Positions 37,628 to 50,800 of a stretch of DNA of 64,000 nucleotides are shown piece by piece. Both the position numbers and the translations under genes were made by a program. The notes beneath the pieces were generated by a model. The model saw only the letters and a program-made list of their open reading frames with translations, made no database searches and had not been told where the DNA came from. Origin of the DNA: Pegea sp. RAD2-039 (lineage: Eukaryota; Chordata; Thaliacea; Salpida; Salpidae); the NCBI GenBank assembly GCA_034620365.1, contig JAQGEQ010000048.1, positions 310,001 to 374,000 of the forward strand. The letters run 5' to 3'. The stretch's first letter is position 1, and every line of letters begins with the position of its first letter.

Positions 37628-40600
37628 TTATTTCAGATTTGTTTTCTTTTCTACTTTCAAAATAGTATATACATCATTCTTATAAACATTTGAGAAGTAA
37701 GGCATAGGATTGTTTCTAGCAGTAGCACAGGCAGGTATACGACCCTGGAACAATAAAAGATCTTTAGTGAAGAAACTAATCAGCAGATGGTGTACTAACT
37801 TTGTACTGAGGTTGTTCAATGTCCCAAATTTGAGGCATTTGACATCCTTCCCTTGTTTTACGAACACACCACGAATTTTCCAGGATGTAATAATCAACCT
37901 TCATGCTTTCAAGAGTGTCACGTACTTCAGACAATTCTTGTCGGCTATACATCGAGTAAACCTTCATAGTTCGAGCTCTTAAGCCTAGAAAAACAAGTTT
38001 ACAGAAATTTGAAAATCACTGAAGAAACTCACTGCAACTTCTAAGTCTTTTATAAAAAAAATTTATAAATAATTATTCTATCCACGTAGATAAAAAATAC
38101 ATCTTAAGAAGACAGCTAACGCCTAAAGCGACGAAATAGTTTAATGAAAATTTATCTTTATAAAATTGTTCATTTTAAACAGAAGCTAATAAAACGTTGA
38201 ATAAAAATGATGAACTATAATCAAAAATATCAAATAAATTTGTAACAAACCAGCATCTTCATAATGTGGATGATTAACTATTGGACGAAGACAAGATAGT
38301 TTAATACTTGCTGTTGTTGGCATAGCCCCAGCAAAAACTGCTTCTTTAGGTAAATTGTCATTTATAAAAGTTAATAGCTGTAAGATGTTGGTTTAAACAT
38401 GTGTACTTATTTGTTATAATCTAAATAACCTGTTCATGGGGCCAATTTTGAAATTCACCCACAATATTCCATTGTTCTCTAAGATTTGAGCAACCAGCAT
38501 AAGATGCAGTAGCTAAAACAGCCACTATAAAGCTAGTGTGGATGGTGGATTGCTTGATAAAGCCGAACAATTTGCTGTCAATAAACAAAGCTATTAAACT
38601 TTTGCCAAATACAACTTTGATTTTAACTTTGTTACTCGTAAAATAAAGATTGAAAAGCGTTTTAACATACCGATTAGCGAGTAAAGATGCTGTGATACAC
38701 ATCATAGGTGTCATAAAAAGTTTTAATCTCATGATAAGTATAGCCATAATAGAAAATGCAATCATTTGTAAAACATTATAGAGAATCTCAGGGTTTGGTT
38801 TACTTCTATGTTCAGCTACATCAGCATTGTACACGTCACCAGTTTCCTCTTTCTCATTATTTTCCTTTAGAAAAAGTTGAAGAAATAAGAAGAATCACGA
38901 AGTCAAGCAACTACCTTGTACATTTTATATTCATAATAAAGACTTTTGACAGCAACAATAATTGTTAACAAAACTACTAATGGCACTAAAAGAGTTTTTG
39001 TCAACTTGATCACTGTTGACACTTCCAAGAAGTCGAACTCTCTGAAAGAAATGACATTAGTGATTAATATCAAATAAATAAACTGATAAACAGGAAAAAC
39101 TGTTTGCAGCTATTGATTGAAAGAGTTAAAAATGGAATTCTTTGAGTTGTGGATTTTAAACGCTTACTTGGCACAAGTGTACAGCATTGTGTGGAAATTA
39201 TTGAAATCAGTAAACTTCGATTGGAAAATCTCCCATATATGCTCATCATCTGATGCCATCAGGATTGTAGCAATCATTTTCTTCATTGCAAATGTACCAG
39301 CTAACCAAGAAATTGTCTAAAAGTTAAATATTAGTTAATTCGATGATAACCTCAGGCAATAACATTTTAAATTGGCACTAGTGGACGCGTAGCCACAATT
39401 TTGGACCAGTAGTAGAAGTTATTTTACTTTTAATAAAACAACAAGAAATCTCACTTTAAATAAGCATCGTAAAACCAAATTTCCAACTTTTCCTTCGATT
39501 TTACTTTCCAATCGAACAATAATGATTACTGACAGGAGACTTGAAGCGTAAAATGAGGTCAACAACATTTTATTGCCACATTGAAACACAAAGTTAGCCA
39601 ACAAAGCTAAAAGTTGGGCATCTAATAAAATATTGATCTGAAAAATCAATAAAAGTTAAAATGTTTTAGATGAGGAACTACCTGTCCTACCTTCCACCTT
39701 CCAATGTACTCTAACATATACAAAGCAAAAACACAGGCTGTTTGCGTGAGCAACGCGAACTGTGCAAACTGCCAAGGCAGCATGAAGAAGAAAGCGGAAA
39801 AGAAAATGGACAGCATATGTCTACAGAAAGCAAATAACAAGCTAAATGTTGACAGCAAATATTTCTAATTTTGTGTGAAATCAATATTTAAAAGATTATT
39901 GAATTTCAATACACGCTACAAAACAAAAAATACACTAAGAGAAAGCATGTTTGAATTTAATTCAAGCTTAAATATACTAGCAACTAATCTACTAAATATA
40001 TGTATTCTTTACAAACTAGTCTGATTATTTAAACTTCTACTTTTGTTGGAGCTTTTACTCAAATTAAAAGTCCTCATAAATTAAGAATTGATTCATACAA
40101 AGAAGATTCCATTTTATAACTTACTGTAAATATTTGGGTTTTTCTGCTTTAACATATGAGTCACAAGCATCAATTCTAAGATCAGAAAAGGAAATGAAAA
40201 GCTTTCACGTAAAGGAGGTGTCCACATCACTCTAGTAGCTTCTCCATGATTAAAAAAGTAGAATCCTACAGCTAAGACTCCTAAAAAAATTAAGAGAATA
40301 TTGAATCATTTTATTACCTTTTATTGTTACCAAAAACATACCTCCTAAGATTGTATTTCCTGATAAATAACTTCCATAAACAAACATAAAACCAATCATA
40401 AAACTATTGAGTAAGTAAATACAATAAACATAGAAATAATGAGGATCACCGGATCCTTCACAACTAACCACTTCTGGCAGTTCACCTCTATTCACCTAAA
40501 CAAACCAGTATTTAAACTATATAAACATTTCACAATTTCTTCAAGACTTACTTTCCAACATTGCTTTGTGTTTAAGCCAAGTGCTTTGGTAACAGTATCA

Positions 40601-41133
40601 AATATACGATATGATCCACCCAATGTGAGTTCAGGGTATAGATTGAATCGTTTTAAAACGTTTATTGTATCTGGATATTCAGTAACATTATCCCATACAA
40701 TTTCTTCCAAACCACTCTTAAAAGTGGGAGCTACAGAAAAAAGATAAAACTTTGAATTTTATTTCAAAGAATTTTTTATAAACAAAACAATAAGAAGTTA
40801 TTTGTTTGTATACAAGTGCTATATTTTAAATGTTTTTAAAGATAAGAAAATAACAACTACAAGCCAACACAGACCTTCCACAATTGTTTTATAGTAAGAG
40901 TAGTACAAGCCCATTTCAGTCCTGAAAGCAAGATCGCGTTCTAGTGATGACAAATGTGAAAAATGTTTATCATTTTCGAACAAAGTCCAAATATGGAGAT
41001 TATGAAGCCAGGCAGCAAAACACCCCAATAGAAAAATTATGATAAACCAATTATCAATAGCTGATATAAAGGTCCAACTAGACTTCTTGTTGGCAGATGC
41101 CTTTTCACCAGACCCTTTAGATTTTTTACCCAT
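37628..41133 (-). CDS. DPY19L1: DPY19L1-like protein C-mannosyltransferase (13 exons, 705 aa)
   Basis: Minus-strand exons: 41133-40875, 40730-40552, 40495-40342, 40280-40121, 39820-39682, 39637-39455, 39316-39168, 39041-38915, 38864-38671, 38574-38430, 38377-38251, 37984-37800, 37744-37628 (2118 nt). The multi-pass membrane protein is very close to human DPY19L1: [89 protein letters not shown] and [12 protein letters not shown]. Family members (C. elegans DPY-19, human DPY19L1 and L3) sit in the ER membrane and attach mannose from dolichol-phosphate-mannose to Trp of WxxW motifs, for example in thrombospondin repeats. The first hydrophobic segment is about residues 25-46, followed by the luminal loop with the conserved acidic residues. 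Exon 4 must end at 40121 to keep frame: the stronger-looking GTAAGT donor 4 nt upstream would shift it. An AATAAA hexamer (37632-37627) overlaps the stop codon. Confidence 0.94.
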
Positions 41134-43507
41134 AATAATTTATAAATCAATGTGAAAACCTAAGCTAGTATAATAAAAAGAATCTTTTATTACATGAAAA
41201 TAAATTTTAACAAATTTTTTTATCTAATTACTAAAAAAAGGCATTAAAAAAATCCATGAAAGTTTTTAAGCTTAACAAAAATATTTATATAAAATGCATG
41301 AGATCATTTGGAAATAATAATTTAATTACATAACAATTAATTCACAAGTTTACAAATTTTATAAACAAAAAAATTTATAAAAGACTTAAAAAACCTTAGT
41401 TAAATAATTAGTTCATTAAATAATTAAATATATATTATTTCATTTCAAATATTTACAAACTGTTGGAAAAATTATCAAAACAAAAACACATGGTATAAAT
41501 AAAAATAATAACATAATTTCTCAATACAATTTAATATTCTAAAAAATTTGTTTAGTAAAAGTGTTTCAAACTTAACTAGCAGTTTCTTATAAAAAATAAT
41601 ACATTTCAAAGCAAAAATCTAATAATATGAATAGATAGTATCTATACAAGTTGAAAATTAGTCTACAAGCAATTTAGACATCTAAAAAAACGTGTACTAA
41701 TTTCGCGCCACGTCATATGAAACTTTCATGGCTCGTTAGAAACTAAAAAGCTAAACTTATTCAAAATAAAACAAAATTTGTTCAATATCATTAAAAAAAA
41801 GACAATCTGATATATTATATTTATAAAACTTTAATTTCTAGTCGATTATATTATTAAAAGTTGTAAATGTCTACAATAAGTTAAATAAAATCTTATAAAA
41901 TTTATTGTAGTAAGTATAGTAAATATAGTAAGTTTGACCAGATATTCGAAAAACTAAAATAGTTGAAAGTTCTTAATTAAAATCAAATAGATAGGTACTT
42001 GCTGACTTTACTTCAAAGTATAAATCATTTCCTTATTTCCAACAACTTACTATAAGTCGCTATTTTATAGTAGACAACTCAGTAAACTGATTGAATCTTA
42101 TTTCCTGCTTATTGTGTAATTTTACTTCATTATAAACTGCGTGTAAACAGAAGTTCTTCCTTCTAACGTATTATTATTACATTCTTCAAATCTAAGTAAC
42201 ATTATGTACACCAAAAGAGTATTACAAAACTTTAGTAGATAAAAATTTCTAAAAAAGCTTATGTATTTACTTTTGTTTGATGAAACAGTAACTCATAAGA
42301 ATTAGAACAAATTTTACTCAATATTATCACAAAGTTTAAGATAAAAGCTATAGAGTTCTTTAGCATCTTGAGTTCATGGAATTTTTCATTTAGTTGAATT
42401 AATAATTGATTATTTAAAAGAATACAGCTTTGATGGTATGTAACTTGCATATGCTTTTAGAACCGATAGATTCTTGTAAGCTAGTAAACAAAAATTTTTG
42501 CAAATGAAAATCTAGAGCTACAAATAAAAATGATTTACTTTTGATGCATCTTTTGATACTTTAACTTGGTTTTCGAACACTTGAGTTACTTTGTTTTGGC
42601 CAATTTCAATAAATCTTAGCGTATGAAAAATTGAGTTATAACAAAAAATAACTTTTATAGTTTTATCTATGATATATTTGAATAATAAAATGAAATATAT
42701 ATTTTAAGTACTTATTTGGTTGTAGATTACCGACTTTGTAAAATTATAGCCAAATTACAGATTTTACAATTTCATACTCTTTTGTCTACTCATAATAAAA
42801 GTCGTAAATAATTTTAGAATCATAAGTTTCAAGTGCAGAATTTCAATAATATTTTAAATTAGAAACTATATTTTTAAAGTACCATTAATGAATATTTATC
42901 ATTCAAAACTATTCTTTTCAACTTATAATTTAAACCAAGAAGTGTTTGCTTTTATTTTGAACCTTAGCAAACCACTGATGTAAAATATTTAATTTCACCA
43001 ATATTTCTTTATAATGAGTATGTTTAACTTCTAACAACAAATGTTTCGAAGCCAGCAAAGTAAAGTTATAAGATCAAATAAATATTGAATGTATATATGA
43101 ATATAGTTGAGCTTGTAACCTTTTAAATCACGATTAAACTTTTATTTATTGCTTTTAGATAATCTGTTTGCTATGAGTTTGTTCTTACCTTTTGATCTAG
43201 AAATGTTCTTTATCGTTCTCTAAAGTACTTACCAGTATTTTTAATTTAGACATTTTAAAATGAAAAAATTCATCGTTTTACAAGAAGCTATTTCTTACTA
43301 TATGACAAAATTTAGTTTAAAGAACTTTAAACTGACTGATACAAATCATGTATTTTGTTTCTAAAATTTTAAATTGTAGTTTTTTCAACATTTAAAATAA
43401 ATTTAAAAATTTGCAAGATCTTTCTATCGGTAAAATAATTTTTTTATTTACAAAGTCTTATTTGTTGTATATAAGCATACTAATAAATGTTTATATTTTT
43501 TCTCATA
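41134..43507. other. Intergenic region upstream of DPY19L
   Basis: About 2.4 kb of A+T-rich DNA, probably including the DPY19L promoter. No coding exon, RNA gene or repeat recognised. Confidence 0.4.
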
Positions 43508-43830
43508 GCGTACTATTAATACATGGAATCAGATGCCATCAAACATTGCCATGTCGAAGTCACTCGCATTGTTAAAGCAGAAGTTGAACCGTTATAATAT
43601 TGCCAACACTGTCATTTCTAAACTGTGATTTTTTTTCTTTCTTATATTATTAACATTCCATGTAATTGTTCACTGTTATATGCTTTGAGTGTTATCGAAA
43701 TACCATGTGTTACATCTTCTAATTTCTATATTTTTGGCTAAATAGATGTTATTTGTGAAAATGTGTGTTGGCGAGAGGTGCTCTTTTCAGGTACCCTCCT
43801 TCGCATTTATTGAAATAAATAAATAAATAT
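43508..43830 (+). mobile_element. 3' end of the same LINE family, 5'-truncated
   Basis: Homologous to the 3' part of 35436-36136 in opposite orientation: the last 40 or so codons of the reverse transcriptase frame (TWNQMPSN ... KQKLNRYNIANTVISKL, stop) and the following 3' region, ending in a TGAAATAAATAAATAAATAT tail. Only about 320 bp remain. Extreme 5' truncation and a simple-repeat 3' tail are typical of LINE insertion. Confidence 0.85.
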
Positions 43831-46800
43831 AAACAATTTTTTAAACATTTTGATAGCCTTTTTTTTGAAATATTAAAACACAGACTTTTTGATACAAATT
43901 TCTACTAAGCAACTTCTATCTGTATTTAATTTTTTTTGCTATATATTGTTTACAAGCTTAGTATTTTTGATTTCAAAAAGTATACTTGACTTGCTTTTTA
44001 AAAATAAGTTTAGAATAAGCTTCCAATGAGTGTGATTATATAGAAAAGACAACTCTATGTAAACCCAAAAAGGACTTTAGAGGCTTTGACAAGAGTATTA
44101 CTTGAATCTGAATGACACTTACTTACAGCTTGGTGATCTAAGTGTCTTACAACAATAAAAAACTCACAAAGTTTACTCTGAAAACAAGGCTTAAGCCTAA
44201 TTAAGGGTATGACAGAGACATGTTTATATTAGAGCTAAGCAGATAAATTTTCAAGTAAAATTTTTTCAAGGCGTGAGAAAGTAGACCATCCTAACTCATA
44301 AAAAATAAAACCTATTCGCTGCATTTCATTATAAGCGTAATTTTAAGTTTTTTATTTATAAAGCTTTATAAATACCAAAAACTAAATAAATGAAATACTT
44401 TATTGAATATTTAAACTAAAAAACAAAGTTCTTGATTGATTTTTTTACAAATTTCTTTTTTATTGATATTTAGATTGTATAAAAACTATTCCATCTAACT
44501 AAAATTTTATGACTTGTAATTCACTTTACTTTGAAAAAAGTTGAAAATGTCATTTACTAATACAGAAGCATAATTTTTATGAAAATAATGATTAAATCTT
44601 TAAGAGTTTCAGTTTACCTGTTTTAAAGAAACGTGTTATTAGAGCAAGTGCTCAGGACACAATACACAAACAAGAAGACAAGCTACTAGAACCCTCAGCG
44701 AACATGTAAGATATTTGTATTAAATAAATGTCAAAGAAACCAATTTTTAATAAACCAAGTTTTGATTTTAAAAAGTTTTATAGATTCCAAAATCAATTAA
44801 TTTTTGCATTTTTATTATATACTGGTTTTTCATTTTAAAGTCTCTTTGCTCACAAAGTTTAGTTTATTTTAAATTTATGATTATTTATTTAAAAAATAAA
44901 TATAGGACTTTTATAAACAAGTATTACTTGAACATTTATTGATCAATTATTCATTACATTTGCAATAATTGACTCTTTAAAGTTCCTCATGATCAATAAA
45001 TAAGGAAATCTAAAAAATATTAAGCTAAAGATCAGAAAAACTACAAATAAAAAATTCTCTTACGTCAAATAATATAAACCATTCGTTAATACTCCCACTT
45101 TTATTGATTTGGGTGCAAAAACTAGATGTCATATACTCATTTTAATGGCTCATCACACAACTACCGGATAATAAAATACTGTTTTATTGCTTGCATATAG
45201 CTAGAAATTCTTTGTTCAAAATGTTGTGAACAACATCCCTGACGTCACGATTCTAAATGTATAGATCAATTTTAAGTTTATTATGTTTAATATTTGCAAA
45301 TAAATCCAATCTATACGAATGTGTTCTATTTACAAAGATATCTATATATTTTTGTATTGTGTGTTAGACCCTATTTTTCATTTAAGTTTTGAGTTAAGTA
45401 TTTGATGTCTCTATTTGTGATGCTATTAGTAATTTCTATCACTAAAAAGCTTTTCTCCACTTATAAATAAGCTGAGAACGGATCCCAGTTTACTTTAAAG
45501 TCCTACATTAAAATTAAACAACTTTCAAGGAATGTAAAATAAGCTTTTAATTGTTCTTATAATATGAATAGTTTTATTTGATTTTTTCTCTGCAATCTCT
45601 GACCTTGGGTGTGCATTTAAACTTTAGCAATTTTCATAACGTCTTCATTGATAACAGATAAGTATACTCCCATTTTAGGTTCCCTTTTACTGATATTTTA
45701 TGTTTCAAATAATTGTTTTTTTTTGTAATTTGTGTTAACTCATAGAAATTTTATACAGAAAATTAAATTCTTAAGTTTCTAAATCATAATTAAGTTTTGC
45801 AAGTCAGCAACTATTACATAAAGAAAGCATTGATTGAAAAAATGTTTTTGCAACAGGTTATGACAGGAATTTTAATGAAAGTAAAAATAACCGAGTCAGA
45901 ACATTTTATCATTAAATATTTCTTATACTAATACATAAATAGGCAGTCTCAAGTGATGCTAACATATTTGCATAAAAATAGAAAAAACACGAGAAAATTC
46001 CAATTTTGTCAAGCCTTCTCAAACTTTACTTATCTATCATACTATTTGAACAACATCTTTCTTAAAATCAAGTGCGCCCATTTACAAATTACTTGACTTA
46101 AGTGCAAATATGAATTCAATGAAAACTTGATTATGTATGTTTATCTTGAACAGGAAAGTTTACTTTATCAAGTTGTATGATAAACTACCGACGAAAGTTC
46201 TTACAACATTAAAAGCTTATCTGAGTCAACTAAAAAGAACATACATTTGATTCTACAGTCTTTTAGGCGCTAAACAAAATTCCATACACTTAGTGACTCA
46301 TAGCTAAATATCTTACCTTTGCTGAATAACCATCAACAAAATGCTTTCGCCGATCTACAAAAACCTCATAATTCGGAATGAGTTTTAGAAAGTTTATCTG
46401 TCCTGATAGTCGTTTTAAAAACGTAAATTACGAATAATAGGCCCTGAAAGTATTTTAAATTTATTATAGGTGTATAAATTATACAAATATAAATCAATAG
46501 TAAATTTATAAATATAAATTATGGCAAATACTAAGTAACATTTAGGAATTGTTTAATTTTTTTATTGTTACATTTCTTATTATTTCTCATTAAGTTTTCA
46601 ATTTTAGTTACATAAGTGGTTCATTTTGGATTCTATTTTAAAATCTTTTAAACTTTAATTCGACAAAAATTAGTTAAGAAGTAATTGTCGTTTGTACTTG
46701 AAAAGCTTATGCAGGAATCGATAACTTCTTTACTTAAGAGTCTGGTAATTATAGCAAAGATAATCTAACTATTAAAAATAAACGTAACATAAGCAGCTGT

Positions 46801-47885
46801 AAATATCTAAATACTAACATCATCAAGCAATTAGATAGAGTCCTTGATGTCGGAAATATAAATGACATATCAAAGATAAGCTAAATTAGTATCAATTAAT
46901 TTTATTCGAAAACAGATAACTTGAAACTAACATCTTCAGACGTTCCTTTTAGCTTTATTGTTGTTTGTTTGTCACTTGAAGCCAAAATATGTTTTTTATG
47001 TGTATAAAATATTTGGTATTGCTAGTGGAATATTATTTTCAATTAAGGTTGCTAGCAAGTCTACATTTTTAGATCTATTTTAGATACTGCATTTACTGTT
47101 TTAATTGGAGTTGAGTAAACACATTTCAAAGCATAAAACTTGAAAAGCAACCAACATTAACATACCCATCAACTTATATTTTTAATAAGCTAGAGTGTCA
47201 AAGTATAATTCAAGTCTAAAGTCGACACACAGTCTACTCTTTAAGTATCTTTTGCAAGAAAGTAGAAGTCATTAAAATAATTTCTTTATTTTGTATAGCT
47301 AATACGGCTTCAGAATAAAAACAATTAATTAGCAAAAGGTGAAAACTTTGGTATCTTTTTCGACTATTTTAGATTAATCTATAATAAATTCACTATGAGC
47401 ATAGAAAAACATTTTTACGATCGCTAGAACGTTTAAAAATAGTCAAGCAATAAAAGAAATAAATCGTTAGATTACAAACGAAAAAACATTATATAGTATT
47501 CACTGATCACTTTTAACTTATACGCTGATAAAACACTTTGCTAACGAGAATGATAGACGTATGTGTATGAAATGCGACAATATGAATATTAAAAACGATC
47601 AAATAATAAATATAATCTTGCAAATGGAGAAACACGATAAGAATTACGACAAATTCTTATTAGTATAGAGAGATTTAAATAATTTAGCGTACAGTTTTGT
47701 TTGCTTTGTTTAATATAAAACTTGATGAATATTTAAAAATAAACATCAGAAGAAATAATCGTGAGAACAAATTTTATTTCGATCATTTTTTCAATTTTAT
47801 CAAGTCTTTGAACTTGCAGATACAAACGTTGTCCCACTCTTAACAATTGTTTTTGCCAAACATACTTTAACAGCAATCCAGCCAA
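43831..47885. other. Intergenic / 3' flank of the LRR-Ig gene
   Basis: About 4 kb of A+T-rich DNA. I see no coding exon. The end nearest the LRR-Ig gene should be its 3' UTR. Confidence 0.4.
47773..47778 (-). terminator. Poly(A) signal for the LRR-Ig gene
   Basis: AATAAA on the minus strand, 108 nt after the stop codon at 47886-47888. A normal distance for a short 3' UTR. Confidence 0.55.
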
Positions 47886-50800
47886 TCAATAAACGTTGAG
47901 TCGAATTGGAACTTTTTTTATTCCTCGGGCGTTTCTGGCAATACAATAGTAATATCCACGATCTTTGTGACTTGCTCTATTGATGATCAAAGTCCCAGAA
48001 TTCAGTAAAACCATCTTTGTTCCATATGAGTCCCGAATCACCTGATTATTAATTGATGCATTTATAATTAAAATATTAATGTGTTTGTGGCACCTTGTTT
48101 TGCTTGACATATCCAAAACCGGGAGTCCGCCATCCTACAATAGGTTTGGGGTAACCGACGGCCCGACAAGGAAATCGAATACTTTGCCCTGTCTTCACAC
48201 CATTCCATTTGCTAGGAATTCGTGTAATGCGAGGTTTTGTTTGATGAGGCTGTTTATAGGTAAATATTAGTTTTTTTATAGAGCTTATAAGCTACATTAA
48301 CCAAAAATAAATTTCTAAAACCGTTGATTTATTTTTGTTTTGGCTCTTTTGATAGACTTCTTGTCGCTTTAAGGAAACCAATAATAAAAAATCTTATTTT
48401 AGTCACATATCGAGAGCATAACATCGATAAACTTTTTAATGGATTACTAAAGTATCACAATTCTTACTTATAATCTTATAATGAATCAATAATATAAACA
48501 TTTATTTTAGATGTTTATCATTTCTCAATTATCTCCAAATAAATTTCAATAAACTTTCATTAAAATTTTGTTGAAGCTTTAAGCCCACCTAAACTAATTT
48601 TATAAATCCTGGGTCTTATATTTTTCTCTAATTTTTCAAGTAAAAACAACAACGTTATTGAAGATAGTAACACAATTTGAAATTACTTTAATGTAGACGA
48701 TTCTTTGTACTTTTCCACGGCTGTTTTCAGCTATGCATAAATATCTTCCAACATTTTGAGGTGTCAGTCTTTTGAGTATAAGTCTACCTTGCCGGTCAAC
48801 AACTAAACTGAAATCAAATTTATTCTAATTTTCAATTTAAAATCATGATTTTCTAAACCATTTTAAGATTAACTTTTTTTTTACTAAATTACTTTAAATT
48901 ATATTTTAAATTATTTTGCTTATTTTATGATAATATCAATAAAATTCATAATTCATTTAGAAAACCTAAAGGAAGTTCAAAAAATAACCTTTGATAACTT
49001 TTTTAATTTTCTTTTAACTCTATACTTTTATTTTTGTAGCTCAGACTTAAATCGTTTCAAACAATTTTTACAAAGTCAAAGATAAAAGCAATTAGCCTAC
49101 TTTCGTGAATAGTATCCTAATGAAACTGTTCTGCCATCAGGAAACCGCCAAGAGACTTTGGGACTTGGATGCCCTGTTGCTGAACAATCAGTTTTTATAG
49201 TCCTACCCAAACTGGCTCGAACAGTTTGCGAGTAACTTTGTCGCAACATAGGTATAGTACTATACACTCTTACAAGAACTTCTGTTCGAATTGATCTAAA
49301 AATAATCACCAATCAAAGGTTCTGCTCATATAAATTATAAATATTACTACCTGCCATGAATATCAGTTGATGTACAGACGTATGTTCCCTTGTCTTCTGT
49401 GGTAATTCTACGAACAAGTAAAGTTCCGTTGTAGAAAGTATATGCCCGCCCACCAAGTCCACGTCGATTTATATCTGCTTTTTCACCGTTTGGTAATGTC
49501 CAAGACATTTTAAGATTTCTTCTAGGCTCATATCGATTTGCTGAGTTTCCAATAGCTAGAAACTTACATTTGCAATGGAAATATACATTTTTACCAGCAT
49601 AGACAGTAGAGACAATCCTAAAAAAGTTGTAATAAATATATGATTGAAAACCGAAGTAAGAAATACCTTTTAACTTGTGATGCCAAAGTTGAACTTGACA
49701 CTAAAGACTCGCGAGATGTTATTGCATTTGTTATTGTTACTGATACAAAAGTGTCATTTTCAATTCTATTTGTTATCTCTAAATCTTTTTGACTTGAAGT
49801 TGTTAGCTCAGTTTGTATATATGATTGTGTTGCAGGCGCAGGTGTTGTAACCGGTACCAGCATTAAGCTCTTGTCTTCATTAGATAGTTGTTTTGTTGTG
49901 ATATCAGCATGCGTTGATGGTGTTGAAGCTGGAATAGAGTGTATGGTTGGACTAGTTGAACTGGTTTCTTCTGCTGTTTTTGTGCTTGTTGCTACTGGTG
50001 CTGTCAGTTTAATTTCTGTTGTTGTTGTTGAACTGGTTGTTGTTAATGCAGTTGATTTGGTAGTTGTTGGTGTTGTTGAGCTGGTTGTTGCTGATGCAGT
50101 TGATTTGGTAGTTGATGGTGTTGTTGAGCTGGTTGTTGTTGATGCAGTTGATTCAGTGGTTGTTGGTGTTGTTGAACTGGTTGTTGTTGTTGATGTAGTT
50201 GATTCAGTGGTTGTTGGTGGTGTTGTTGAGCTGATTGTGGTCCGTACTACTGGTCTGGTTGTTGCTGATAGTGGTGAAAATGTCAAAGGAAGTGGTGCTG
50301 ATGGTATTTTACTGGTTGTTGGAAATATTTTTGAATAAAATTTAGATGTAGAAGAGTTTAGAGTAGCAACTGATGTATCTGTTAGTAAATTTGTTTTTAT
50401 TTTGCTTGAAGTTGCTGCAACTGAAACAAATTTGACTTCTTTAAAATAAGTCTGAGGTGTAGAAGTAAAATCTGTTGTCTTTACAGTTTCATTGACTTTA
50501 TCGCTTAAGCTTGCAGTTGATAATACATTGTCTTCATTTGTATCTAGGGAACAACAGATTTAAGTAATTTTAGTGAAATTATCAAGCAATTTTTATGATA
50601 TTTACTTTTTTCGTCTAAATCAGCTCCAAAGTCAATCAGAGGCAACTCTACAATCACCGAATGAACCAGCTTCAATTTTCCTGCAACGTTACTTGCACTG
50701 CAAATGTATTTACCTATAACAAAATAATATAGTATCATCTATATATAACATGTTATAAAATGCAACATGATTTCTATAACATGGAAACTGCTAATAAACA

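Noticed and set aside
49871..50338. 155-codon plus-strand Val/Leu-rich frame
   Set aside because: It is the reverse complement of the Thr/Ser repeat exon; ACN/TCN codons read backwards as NGT/NGA and mimic a hydrophobic protein.
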